Assembly: GCA_029856105.1 (NCBI GenBank)
Contig: JAHQWH010000034.1
Span: 1 to 51,523, forward strand
Origin: Promethearchaeia archaeon
GTDB taxonomy: Archaea > Asgardarchaeota > Lokiarchaeia > Sigyniarchaeales > SOKP01
Direction: 5' to 3'
Length of the DNA stretch: 51,523 bases
The position numbers were made by a program, and so were the translations under genes. Within the stretch, counting starts at the first letter, position 1, and each line of letters opens with the position of its first letter. The notes under the pieces are model-generated. The model was not told the origin of the DNA. It made no database searches and was given only the letters and a program-made list of their open reading frames with translations. Below, piece by piece: positions 8,348 through 16,584 of this stretch.

Positions 8348-8872
8348 TTATGTTTGATTTGCATAAAATATAAGCCACTTTGCCATGGCTTGAAACGATT
8401 CGTTTATGTTTATATTTTCTTTTGAAGAAGTGAAAACGCATTGATTGCATTTAGCATTTTGGGCGTATTCATTTGCGATTTCGAAATCCACTTCGTGGTT
8501 CGCTAAATCCCACTTCATCCCCATAAGAATAATAGGTACAAATCCTGCTTTTTTCCGAATAATTTTTAGCCAACCTGGAATTTCTCTGAAAGTATCGTAA
8601 TCCGTTATATCAAAGCAAATAAACGCACCACTAGCACCTTTACAATAGTCTGGTAAAAGCTCTCGGAAGCGTTTTTCTCCTGCGAAGTCCCATAATTGCA
8701 TTTTTACAGACTCTCCGGTGTCAAGGACTTCTGACTTTGTGTGGAATCCCGCACCTATAGTCATCTTATAGCCTTCTTCAAATTTTCCCGTACAATATCG
8801 AGCCACCATAGCAGTTTTTCCCACACCACCTGCTCCTGCTACGATTACTTTAAAAATCCATGAACTCATCAT
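8348..8872 (-). CDS. Ras-like small GTPase
   Basis: The 174-residue protein is a small Ras-superfamily GTPase of the kind abundant in Asgard archaea. G1 is GAGGVGKT at 13-20, switch I TIGAGF at 38-43 and G3 WDFAGE at 61-66, with Glu in place of the usual catalytic Gln. The G4 element reads MKWD at 119-122 instead of NKxD and G5 is SSK at 149-151. There is no C-terminal cysteine for prenylation and no signal peptide, so it is probably soluble or membrane-recruited by partners. Loss of the G4 Asn could weaken guanine specificity. Translation starts at the first or second Met. It stands alone, downstream of its own AT-rich upstream region; roadblock-type candidates for partners are encoded at 6399-7397 and 21023-21631. 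Confidence 0.92.
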   Translation of the reverse strand: MMSSWIFKVIVAGAGGVGKTAMVARYCTGKFEEGYKMTIGAGFHTKSEVLDTGESVKMQLWDFAGEKRFRELLPDYCKGASGAFICFDITDYDTFREIPGWLKIIRKKAGFVPIILMGMKWDLANHEVDFEIANEYAQNAKCNQCVFTSSKENININESFQAMAKWLIFYANQT

Positions 8873-9021
8873 TTTTTTTCATGAATTATTTTTTTTTAAT
8901 TATATTAAATAAGAATTTATTTTTATAATGTTGTTAATAATAAAACCTAAAAACCAAATTAATCAATTCCTTATAAAAACTTAACATTTTTAAAATTATA
9001 CAAAACCAAAATAAAAAAAGG

Positions 9022-9031
9022 TTTTTATAAG
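9022..9031 (+). promoter_or_regulatory. TATA box upstream of aIF1
   Basis: TTTTTATAAG lies about 60-80 bases before the candidate starts of the aIF1 gene. Transcription would be expected near 9057, giving a leader of roughly 30-45 bases. Confidence 0.45.
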
Positions 9032-9100
9032 ATTTAGTTCTATTATTTTTTAGTACTGTATTTTAATAAGTTTCAATAATAAAGGTTGTGAAAAAGGAGT

Positions 9101-9448
9101 ATTAAAGAAGAAGACATTTGTCCGGTATGTAGTTTTCCGAAAGACCTATGTATATGCGATAGTTTAAGCGCAGATGAACAACAAATCATTATCTCTAACG
9201 ATCGAAGGAAATGGGGGCGTGTGGTTACAGTTATCACCTTCGAAGGAAATATAGACGCAAACTTAAAGGATATTCTTACGCAAGCTAAAAAGAAATGTGC
9301 TTCTGGGGGAACTGTTAGAGGAAATTTAATCGAGCTTCAAGGTGACCACAAGTTCAAGTTGAAAAAATTTTTAATTGACTTGGGCTTCCCTGAAGAAAAT
9401 ATTATCATTCGACAAGGGATGATGAAGAAACCATATAAAAAGCGATAA
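9101..9448 (+). CDS. translation initiation factor aIF1 (SUI1/eIF1); start codon non-canonical or frameshifted
   Basis: The frame encodes a SUI1 domain that helps ribosomes select start codons: VVTVITFEGNIDANLKDIL..., CASGGTVRGNLIELQGDH and ENIIIRQGMMKK. Upstream of the first standard start (GTG 9221) the same frame continues into a conserved archaeal aIF1 N-terminus with a CPVC...CIC zinc-binding pattern (residues about 7-19). Between the in-frame TGA at 9089-9091 and 9221 there is no ATG, GTG or TTG. ATT at 9101 gives a 115-residue protein of normal length but sits only one base after AGGAG. Alternatively GTG at 9088, preceded by AGGT, would enter this frame if the run of five A after it were four. 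The start given is therefore tentative. Confidence 0.85.
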   Translation: MKEEDICPVCSFPKDLCICDSLSADEQQIIISNDRRKWGRVVTVITFEGNIDANLKDILTQAKKKCASGGTVRGNLIELQGDHKFKLKKFLIDLGFPEENIIIRQGMMKKPYKKR

Positions 9449-9534
9449 AATAATAATAGTACCGGTAGTTCATTTGCATTTTTTTTTATTCTATTTAAAT
9501 TTTAAAATTTAAAAAAAAGATAAATTAGATTTCT

Positions 9535-9987
9535 ATGAGTGCAATATTTTACAAGGTAATTTTTAAGGGGAATAAAGGGGTTAAAAATGAACCGCATTCA
9601 TTAACTTTTAAAAGCATAATCTCTGATAAACCGATTAATATTCCTTCTCAATATTTTTCGTCTCTAAAAATATTAAGTCAAAAGCATCAAAACGTAATAA
9701 ATTTTAAAAACATTCGAGAAGTAATAAAAAGTGGAGATGTACCTACTAATTATAATTTTAATTACTATATTGTTATTCTCTACACATCTTTATCAGATGG
9801 AAAAAAGGAAGGTTTTTTAATTGGAAATGTAAAGAAACTAGGAGATATTTTAATTGGTATTTGGCCATTTAATCAACCGTATACTCAATTTACCTCAGAA
9901 ATGATTTTAGAAAAGTTAGATGTTCTAATTAGTAGCGAAAATTTTAAAAATATAAGTGTAATTTATTCATTAAAAAATGTACAATAA
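9535..9987 (+). CDS. hypothetical protein, 150 aa
   Basis: I do not recognise this protein. It is a soluble-looking alpha-beta protein with alternating hydrophobic strands, for example YYIVILYTSL and GFLIGNVKKLGDILIGIWPFN in the middle, and a C-terminal helix followed by ISVIYSL. There is no signal peptide, membrane segment or cysteine cluster. The arrangement loosely resembles roadblock/longin-type folds, but nothing decides it. It follows aIF1 by 86 bases on the same strand and converges on the PfkB kinase gene with 15 bases between stops. Length and codon use look like a genuine gene. Confidence 0.65.
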   Translation: MSAIFYKVIFKGNKGVKNEPHSLTFKSIISDKPINIPSQYFSSLKILSQKHQNVINFKNIREVIKSGDVPTNYNFNYYIVILYTSLSDGKKEGFLIGNVKKLGDILIGIWPFNQPYTQFTSEMILEKLDVLISSENFKNISVIYSLKNVQ

Positions 9988-10002
9988 AATGTGTAAGCTT
10001 TA

Positions 10003-10935
10003 TTAGAAAGTATCATCATTCTTCTTTAAGAAATCTAACAACTCGTTTTCTTTAGGCATGCCAGATCTCGCACCTAATTTTTGAATTTTCATAGAAGCTG
10101 CAGCATTACCGTATTTACAAGCCTTCTCCAAATCCCAACCTTTAATCCAGTAAGCTAGAGAAAATGCGCCATTGAATGTATCTCCTGCGCCCGTAGTATC
10201 AATAATTTGTTTAATATCGTAAGTAGGTATCCTTTTTTGAAAGTCACTTGTGGTTATTAACGCTCCTTTACTCCCCAATGTAATAATTACAATAGGTATC
10301 CCTTTTTTCACCAAAATTTTAGCTGCTTTTTCAGGGCTATCGCTTTGTGTAATTGATTTTGCCCCTTCTTTATTTGGAATTAAAATATCAGCATTTAAAA
10401 GTAGATTTTTTAAATTTTCCCAACCTCTTTGCGCAATTTGAGATTCTAAATCAATGCTAATTTTAACATTATTTCTTTTAGCAATTTCAATGGCTTTTTC
10501 AGTAACTTCCTGATGAATCATTGTAGTATGTAATAGCTTAGCTTCTGCAATAAAAGATTCGTTTAAATCGTTAACATCTATTTTTGTTGTTTGCATATGA
10601 GGGGATTGAATTATTGACTTTTCCCCTTGAGCAATAAATATAAAATTAACAGGCGTTTTTTTATTTAGCTTCTTTACAATAAAAGTTGCGTCTACCTTTT
10701 CTTTAGCAAAATCATCAACCAAGAAATTACCATACGAATCATCTCCAATAGCACCTATAAATCCGCATAAACCCCCCAGTCTAGCTATTGCTACTAAATA
10801 ATTAGCTGTAACGCCGCCAGAAAAATAGTTTTCGCTTAATGCATCAATCTTTTCATCCGGTTTTGGAAAGTGTGGTATTTCGGCAACCCAATCTAAAACA
10901 ACTTCGCCTAACCCTACAATGTCAATATACCGCAT
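10003..10935 (-). CDS. PfkB-family (ribokinase-like) sugar kinase
   Basis: The 310-residue protein phosphorylates a sugar or nucleoside using ATP; the substrate cannot be told. The N-terminal family block FSGGVTANYLVAIARLGG is at about 38-55, followed by GFIGAIGDDSYG. The catalytic signature DTTGAGDTFNG is at about 246-256, with GAGD at 249-252 (the Asp is the general base). Length is typical. Family members include ribokinase, ADP-dependent-independent nucleoside kinases and 2-keto-3-deoxygluconate kinase. The gene stands alone between convergent and same-strand neighbours, with an AT-rich leader. Confidence 0.9.
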   Translation of the reverse strand: MRYIDIVGLGEVVLDWVAEIPHFPKPDEKIDALSENYFSGGVTANYLVAIARLGGLCGFIGAIGDDSYGNFLVDDFAKEKVDATFIVKKLNKKTPVNFIFIAQGEKSIIQSPHMQTTKIDVNDLNESFIAEAKLLHTTMIHQEVTEKAIEIAKRNNVKISIDLESQIAQRGWENLKNLLLNADILIPNKEGAKSITQSDSPEKAAKILVKKGIPIVIITLGSKGALITTSDFQKRIPTYDIKQIIDTTGAGDTFNGAFSLAYWIKGWDLEKACKYGNAAASMKIQKLGARSGMPKENELLDFLKKNDDTF

Positions 10936-11023
10936 GTTTCCTATCTAAAAACTAATAATTTTTAAGATAATTTATGAAATAGAAACAAAAATTAATAAAA
11001 AAGCTTTTTTTATAAAATTTTAT

Positions 11024-12748
11024 TTAAGTCAAGATTTCCTTCATACTTTTTTCTAATTCTTCTTCCACATTGATATTCTGAAAATCTGAAGCAACAATTT
11101 CGTAGGAATCGCTATAATCATTAAATTGAACTTTTCCTTTAATCATAATATCTCTTCCAACGAGTTCTGAGGAGAAATTCTCTAACAATTTATCATAATC
11201 CGGAGTATCTTTCACTTTAACAATTAAATCTGCCTTAGTACCAACTAATTTCTCTGCCGTTTCTCCTATGAAAGTAGCCCTAATCTTACCGCTTTCATCC
11301 TCGACGATATGACTGACTATCATTGTCATTTTAGTATCTCCCTTTTTATCACAAGTACAATTATCAATCTTTTTTCTACAATTTGTACATGCTTCATAGA
11401 ACCTGATGTTCTTTAATTCATTTGAAATAAAACCTTTAATTTCAAAAAAGCCAGATGATTGAATCGAATTTATTTCTGTGAAATTTTTCGAAAAAGAACT
11501 ACTTCTTTCTTTAGTAGGGGTTTTAGCAATTTTTAAATTTGAGATTTTTAAATCTATTTTATCTAAAATTGAATCAAATAAAATTGTTGCTTCATTTTTT
11601 TCCCAATAATTACTAAATCTTAATTCAACATTTTTTAACGAAATTCCCTCTCCAATCTTTAAAGACTTCGATAATTCATCTGCTTTTTCCCGCCATGCAG
11701 TAATTCTTATGCTATCGGTATCGTCACTTGCCGTAAAACTTAATAGGGACACCTCATCTCCTGATTTTAGCGTAATCTTCCTTAAGTCTTCTACTGCAGT
11801 AATAACGCCCTGAAATGAAGCGTAACCCTTCTCCTGTTGAAGCTTTACGATTCTATCAATAAATTTTGCATCTAACTTCAATTCTTTATCTTTTTTAGTT
11901 ATTTTTGTCCACGAATTTGCGTGCACATCTATTCTGTTTTCGGCATAGTTGCTTTTTCTAGGATTTAGGTTAGTCAGCGAAATAAAATCACCAGCTTCAA
12001 GGTTTTCGATTTTCTCGATATCTTCGTTCCAAAAAGTAATTCTTACTTTTCCCGTTGAATCTCTTAGTATTATTGAACTTACACTACCGTTTTGACCATC
12101 TTTTCTAGTGAATTCTTTTACGGGGAAACGGCTCATTATCTTTCCCTCAGTTGATATAGATCCTAAATTTTCATTGATATCTTGTATATTTACGAATTGT
12201 TCTTTAATTTTTGGGTATTTTTTATAATCAACATCCTCAGGACCCAAATTAATTTTGCTAAATCCTCCAACATGAATTTCAATTCCACCATCTCTTCCTT
12301 TTTTTGCATTAGCATTTGAAATTTTAACAATTTCATTTTTTTCAAAGCGTTCATCTTTAAAAATGCTCACTTGCTCATCCCATAAAACAATTCGGATATC
12401 CCCGGTATTATCATGCAACAAAAACGATCCTACATATCCTGTTTCTCCACTTTTTTTATTGAAACTATTAACACGATGAATTTCCTTAATTCTACCGACT
12501 ATCACTATATTTTTCATATTTAATGTAATATCTGAGATATTTAACTCAATTTCATTCAAAAGTTCCTTGTTTTCACTCGTCACATCTACTCCTAATTCTT
12601 TAGCAATTACAAACAAAGCTCCTTCGTCTGAGATTAAACCCTTAAGTTCTTCTTTTTTTTCTTCTACTAAGCTTTGAATATCAGTTCTAGATAGACCAGT
12701 ATCCTCAATAATTTTATTAATATATGCTTCCGTTTTCATTTCTTTCAC
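11024..12748 (-). CDS. replication protein A (multi-OB ssDNA-binding protein)
   Basis: The 574-residue protein is an archaeal RPA with several OB folds. Repeated elements have the pattern 'v.GrI..i...rkdG..G.v.sf.l.D.tG.iri.lWde', clearest at about 80-130, 185-240 and 310-365. A zinc-finger OB fold near the C-terminus carries CTNCRKKIDNCTC at about 450-462. It coats and protects single-stranded DNA in replication, repair and recombination. An N-terminal helical region of about 60 residues precedes the first OB fold. A smaller RPA32-like protein is encoded at 33702-34436 and could be a partner subunit. The chosen ATG is the second Met of MKEMKTEAYI or the first; they differ by three residues. 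Confidence 0.9.
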   Translation of the reverse strand: MKEMKTEAYINKIIEDTGLSRTDIQSLVEEKKEELKGLISDEGALFVIAKELGVDVTSENKELLNEIELNISDITLNMKNIVIVGRIKEIHRVNSFNKKSGETGYVGSFLLHDNTGDIRIVLWDEQVSIFKDERFEKNEIVKISNANAKKGRDGGIEIHVGGFSKINLGPEDVDYKKYPKIKEQFVNIQDINENLGSISTEGKIMSRFPVKEFTRKDGQNGSVSSIILRDSTGKVRITFWNEDIEKIENLEAGDFISLTNLNPRKSNYAENRIDVHANSWTKITKKDKELKLDAKFIDRIVKLQQEKGYASFQGVITAVEDLRKITLKSGDEVSLLSFTASDDTDSIRITAWREKADELSKSLKIGEGISLKNVELRFSNYWEKNEATILFDSILDKIDLKISNLKIAKTPTKERSSSFSKNFTEINSIQSSGFFEIKGFISNELKNIRFYEACTNCRKKIDNCTCDKKGDTKMTMIVSHIVEDESGKIRATFIGETAEKLVGTKADLIVKVKDTPDYDKLLENFSSELVGRDIMIKGKVQFNDYSDSYEIVASDFQNINVEEELEKSMKEILT

Positions 12749-12912
12749 TATTTTTAAAAGGTTTGTTTATTCAAAGATAATTTTAGAATTAATACTTTAA
12801 AAATAAAACTATTTAATAATTAATTAATCACTATTTAAAAAAAAAAAGGGTATTTCATATTGGTAATTTGTTGATTTTTTCTTAATAAAAATATAAATTT
12901 TAAGTCGAAAAT

Positions 12913-13656
12913 ATGAGTAGTTTTAAGATCATACCGGTAATTGATGTGTTAAATTCTGAAGCAGTCCACGCCATAAAAGGAGAACGAGAGAGATACAAAC
13001 CGTTAAAGGCGGTTTGGATTAATAACTGTGATCCAATAAAAATAGTTAAAAAATTAAAAGATGATTATGAAATCAATGATATATATATTGCCGATTTAGA
13101 CGCAATAATCAAAAAAGAACCTAATTTTAAGCTATTAGAAAAAATTTTAACCATACCAAATGTTAAAATCATAATTGATCCAGGAATTTTGTCTATAAGA
13201 AATGTTAAAATATATTCTAACTATAACATAGATACATTAATTTTAGGATTAGAGACGATAAAAAATTTAGAAGTTATTTCTAAATGCTTAAAAATTTATG
13301 GTAAGAATAAAACTATTGTAAGTATAGATATGTACAACGAATTGATTCAAACCAATATAAAAGAATTACAAAATCAGAAGCCAATTGAAATTATAAAGAA
13401 GATTGAAAATTTAGGAGTTGAAAAAATAATTCTACTTGATCTTTATAAAGTAGGACAAAAGTTAGGTGGAATCCCGCAGTTATATCAAGAAATAAGGGAT
13501 GAATTTAAGGGAAATATAATAGTTGGAGGAGGAATTAAGGATATGAGTGATATTAAATTATATAATCAGCATAATTTCTCAGGAGTTCTAATAGGGACCG
13601 CCTTACACGATGGAACTATTAATATTGATAATATAAGAAATTTTAATAAAAGTTAA
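12913..13656 (+). CDS. HisA-like (beta-alpha)8 barrel protein, COG1411 type
   Basis: The 247-residue protein is related to the histidine-pathway isomerase HisA but looks like the shorter archaeal COG1411 group. The N-terminus IIPVIDVLNSEAVHAIKGER matches HisA's 'iPaIDl..G..V...'. DLDAI at about 63-67 matches the first catalytic Asp region, and the phosphate-binding motifs VGGGIKDMSD and GVLIGTALHDG are present near the C-terminus. The true HisA role cannot be excluded, but no other his gene is nearby. MfnB (methanofuran pathway) lies 740 bases downstream on the same strand, and COG1411 proteins are common in organisms with tetrahydromethanopterin-type C1 carriers. That link is inference. It converges on the RING-like gene with a 4-base overlap. 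Confidence 0.75.
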   Translation: MSSFKIIPVIDVLNSEAVHAIKGERERYKPLKAVWINNCDPIKIVKKLKDDYEINDIYIADLDAIIKKEPNFKLLEKILTIPNVKIIIDPGILSIRNVKIYSNYNIDTLILGLETIKNLEVISKCLKIYGKNKTIVSIDMYNELIQTNIKELQNQKPIEIIKKIENLGVEKIILLDLYKVGQKLGGIPQLYQEIRDEFKGNIIVGGGIKDMSDIKLYNQHNFSGVLIGTALHDGTINIDNIRNFNKS

Positions 13657-14183
13657 TCAATAAAAATCACACCAGAACTTGATACATTTAAAGATTTTTT
13701 ACAAACTGGACAAGCGTGTTTCATTCTAACCCAATCAATGAAATGTCCTTTATGAGCTTTCGCTTCACAGATTGGACAACCAGTCACTTCATCGAAAATC
13801 TCAATATTCTTTCCACAAACAGTACATTTCGTTTTGGATGCAGTAGAGATTCTAATAATTTCCTTTTTTATATCAAGCACAACGTTTTCAGTATTTTCAG
13901 CAGTAGGATTAATCTGTTTTAATTCCGTTTTAGTATCAACGCAAAAGATAGTTCCTTCGCTATCATCCTTTTTATTGCCAATCCAAACAACCTTACCCTT
14001 GAAATAACTGGATCCTTGATTTTCTAAAGAGAGGTTCAATCTTCGATCTTCCATTACAAATGTTTGAATAACTTTAGTATATTTTAACCAATCTAAATTT
14101 AAGGATATTTGTTTAATAACTTCAAATGGTTCTCTAAATACTTCGTTTGTTATGTCTACTTTTGTGATTTCTTTTGGGGACAT
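13653..14183 (-). CDS. RING-like zinc finger protein
   Basis: The 176-residue protein has an N-terminal beta-rich domain of about 110 residues and a C-terminal zinc-binding module from about 118. The module has CTVC, then CPIC, then H-x2-H (AHKGHFIDWV), then CPVC. This eight-ligand C2-C2-H2-C2 pattern, with the Trp between the His pair and the last CxxC, resembles RING fingers of small archaeal RING proteins. In some Asgard archaea such proteins are E3-like partners of a ubiquitin system. No ubiquitin, E1 or E2 gene is visible in this window, so a ubiquitin role is a hypothesis; a plain zinc-ribbon role remains possible. It overlaps the 3' end of the HisA-like gene by 4 bases, tail to tail. 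Confidence 0.7.
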   Translation of the reverse strand: MSPKEITKVDITNEVFREPFEVIKQISLNLDWLKYTKVIQTFVMEDRRLNLSLENQGSSYFKGKVVWIGNKKDDSEGTIFCVDTKTELKQINPTAENTENVVLDIKKEIIRISTASKTKCTVCGKNIEIFDEVTGCPICEAKAHKGHFIDWVRMKHACPVCKKSLNVSSSGVIFID

Positions 14184-14308
14184 AATAAATTCATAATTTT
14201 TTTGATATTTAATAATAATTATTTAATTTAAATTTTTATATCATTTGTTCTTTATTTGTTTTAATTTAATTACAAATATCTAAAAATAAAAAAATATTTT
14301 AGTTTGAT

Positions 14309-14319
14309 AATATAAAAGA
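14309..14319 (+). promoter_or_regulatory. TATA-like element upstream of mfnB
   Basis: AATATAAAAGA lies about 80 bases before the mfnB start. A second AT-rich candidate (ATTATATTTAAA at about 14381-14392) is too close to the ATG at 14396 to drive a leadered transcript. Only position and composition support this. Confidence 0.4.
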
Positions 14320-14395
14320 TCTATCAATTAAACGCATTTATTTATTAAGATTGGTAAATTCTAATCGTTCCATTCAGAATTATATTTAAATTTGA

Positions 14396-15136
14396 ATGAT
14401 TATGCAAAAAAGAATCAAATTGTTGATAAGTCCAAAAGATATTGAGGAAGCAAAGGTTATAGTTCAAGATAAAGATGTAAATTATATCGATTGCAAAAAT
14501 CCAAGCGAAGGTTCTCTTGGAGCAAATTTTCCTTGGATTATTAAAAAAATGAAGAGCTTAATTTCTCCTAATAGCTCTCAATTATTGAGCGCAACTATTG
14601 GAGATTTTCCTAATTTACCTGGTTCAGCTTCGTTAGCGGCTCTAGGTGCTTCAGTATCGGGGGCAGATATTATTAAAGTTGGGCTTAAAGGACCAAATAC
14701 CGAAAAAGAAGGCATAGATTTAATGACTAAAGTTGTAAAAGCTGTTAAAGATTATAATATGGATATAAAGATCGTCGTAGCGGGTTATGCCGATAGAATA
14801 CGGATGGATTCATCACCAGATTTTTTATCCATCCCCACTATTGCAGAAAAATCTGGTTCTGATATTGCAATGCTTGATACATTCATCAAAGATGGAAAAA
14901 ATTTGTTTGATTTTTTAAATGTTGAACAATTAAAACAGTTTAGAGATAAATCAAAAGAATCAAACCTTGAAGTTGCTTTAGCTGGAAACTTATTGAAAGA
15001 TTCAATCCCTAAAATAAAAGAAATCTCACCCGATTTAATTGGCGTTAGGAGCGTAGTTTGTGAAGGATATGACAGAAATCATGGAATGATTAAAGGGTAT
15101 CTTATCGAAGAATTAAAATTAGAATTATACAGTTAA
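14396..15136 (+). CDS. mfnB: (5-formylfuran-3-yl)methyl phosphate synthase MfnB
   Basis: The 246-residue protein belongs to the MfnB (DUF556) family, which condenses two glyceraldehyde-3-phosphate molecules into the furan precursor of methanofuran. Hallmarks are LLISPKDIEEA at about 9-19 and CKNPSEGSLGANFPW at about 33-47, which carries the Lys expected to form a Schiff base. ADIIKVGLKGP and the barrel C-terminus LAGNLLKDSIPKI...DLIGVRSVVCEG follow. Length is typical. Its presence implies a methanofuran-like C1 carrier, fitting an organism with the archaeal Wood-Ljungdahl pathway. Initiation at ATG 14396 or 14402 (MIM) is equally possible. The acetyltransferase gene starts 7 bases downstream and is probably co-transcribed. 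Confidence 0.9.
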   Translation: MIMQKRIKLLISPKDIEEAKVIVQDKDVNYIDCKNPSEGSLGANFPWIIKKMKSLISPNSSQLLSATIGDFPNLPGSASLAALGASVSGADIIKVGLKGPNTEKEGIDLMTKVVKAVKDYNMDIKIVVAGYADRIRMDSSPDFLSIPTIAEKSGSDIAMLDTFIKDGKNLFDFLNVEQLKQFRDKSKESNLEVALAGNLLKDSIPKIKEISPDLIGVRSVVCEGYDRNHGMIKGYLIEELKLELYS

Positions 15137-15143
15137 ACCGTCT

Positions 15144-15668
15144 ATGAGGGAATTTCAAATAGATAATTCAGATCTCAGTATAAAAGAAGCAAATAAAGAA
15201 GATTTAGTTGACTTAAATCTGTGTGCAAAAGAATTTTTGCAACTAATTGAAGATTTTAATATCAATTTTTTAAATCGCAAATATTTTACATTAACGGCAT
15301 ATTATAAGAAACTTTTAGTGGGAATTTTAGTTGCAGAAGAAAAAAATCACAAGGTTGATTCGTTGGAAAAAATTGTGCCTAAAACGAATCTTTATTTGAT
15401 ATATATAAATCCAAATTTCAGGAAAAAGCATATTGGACAAAAAATATTAAAAAACTACTTAACCATTCAAAAAAAAAAAGGAATTGCTTCTATTTTTGTA
15501 GAATTACCTCAAAAATATAAAAAAGGGATTCAATTTTTTCAACATAATAAGTTTCATCAAATTAATAAAGTGAAAGATAAAATTATTTTAGAAATTAATT
15601 TATGGAACGATTTCGGAATTAGATCCTCTGAATTTATAGCAAATAATCTTAGTGATGTATTTAATTGA
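15144..15668 (+). CDS. GNAT-family N-acetyltransferase
   Basis: The 174-residue protein shows the GNAT acetyl-CoA fold. A central strand LYLIYINPNFRKKHIGQKILKNYL contains the R-x-x-x-I-G-x-K/x pyrophosphate-binding loop at about 94-102. A C-terminal segment GIQFFQHNKFHQINK, resembling the 'A..fYek.GF' helix, follows. The substrate is unknown. Strong lysine and asparagine content matches the genome. The start lies 7 bases after the mfnB stop, so it is likely translated from the same mRNA, though a pathway link to methanofuran is not implied by the family. Confidence 0.8.
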   Translation: MREFQIDNSDLSIKEANKEDLVDLNLCAKEFLQLIEDFNINFLNRKYFTLTAYYKKLLVGILVAEEKNHKVDSLEKIVPKTNLYLIYINPNFRKKHIGQKILKNYLTIQKKKGIASIFVELPQKYKKGIQFFQHNKFHQINKVKDKIILEINLWNDFGIRSSEFIANNLSDVFN

Positions 15669-15754
15669 ATATTATCTGAGAAACATCTTTTAAATTTTTT
15701 AAATAATCGTTCTATTTAATAACATTATTTTGGTTACATTAATAAACTAAATTT

Positions 15755-16579
15755 ATGTACAATAAAGAATTAGGAATTATCGGTATTGGAAAAATCGGTT
15801 CTGGCTTATTAAAGAGATTACTTTCTACGGATACTCTTAATAAAAATGAAATTATTATTTTTGATATAGATGAAAACAAAAGAAATATACGATCTAAGGA
15901 ATTTAATGTTGAGATTGCTGAAAGTAACGCGGATTTAGTGCGCTCATCCAAATATGTTTTAATTGCTGTTATTCCCCAAGTAATAGATACCGTTTTGCGT
16001 GAAATTGGGCCAATAATTACAGAACAACAAACAATTATTTCTATAGCAGCGGGAATTTCTCTTACTCACATTACTAAATTTATTAATAACCCAATAGGAT
16101 TAATAAGAATTATGACAAACACTCCAGCACTTATAGGTGCTGCAGCAACGGCAATAGCATACAACAATAACATCAAAGATTACCAAAAAGACTTTGTTAA
16201 AAAACTTTTTAATGCAGTCGGTATAGTAGTAGAATTAGACGAAATTCATTTAGATGCGGTTACAGGATTATCTGGAAGCGGTCCCGCTTATATTTTTATT
16301 ATTATTGAAGCATTAGCTGATGGTGGCGTGAAAATGGGATTACCTAGAGCCGTATCTCTAAAATTAGCTGCTCAAACTGTTTTGGGTTCCGCAAAATTAC
16401 TATTAAAAACTGGTAAACACCCTGGAGAACTGAAAGATATGGTAGCCACGCCTGGAGGAACGACGATCACTGCAATACATGAAATTGAATCTGCTAAGTT
16501 GAGAGCAACCATGATTAGAGCCGTAGAATCAGCTACAATAAAATCAAAATCATTAAATTCAGCAAAAAATAAAAATTAA
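15755..16579 (+). CDS. proC: pyrroline-5-carboxylate reductase
   Basis: The 274-residue enzyme reduces pyrroline-5-carboxylate to proline with NAD(P)H. The N-terminal dinucleotide-binding loop is GIIGIGKIGSGLLKRL at about 8-23. The C-terminal catalytic and dimer helices contain GLSGSGPAYIFIIIEALADG at about 172-191 and the family signature DMVATPGGTTITAI near 228-241. Length is typical. The last residues are a lysine-rich tail. It stands alone with its own upstream region and converges on the pantoate kinase gene, 5 bases apart. Confidence 0.95.
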   Translation: MYNKELGIIGIGKIGSGLLKRLLSTDTLNKNEIIIFDIDENKRNIRSKEFNVEIAESNADLVRSSKYVLIAVIPQVIDTVLREIGPIITEQQTIISIAAGISLTHITKFINNPIGLIRIMTNTPALIGAAATAIAYNNNIKDYQKDFVKKLFNAVGIVVELDEIHLDAVTGLSGSGPAYIFIIIEALADGGVKMGLPRAVSLKLAAQTVLGSAKLLLKTGKHPGELKDMVATPGGTTITAIHEIESAKLRATMIRAVESATIKSKSLNSAKNKN

Positions 16580-16584
16580 TTGTT

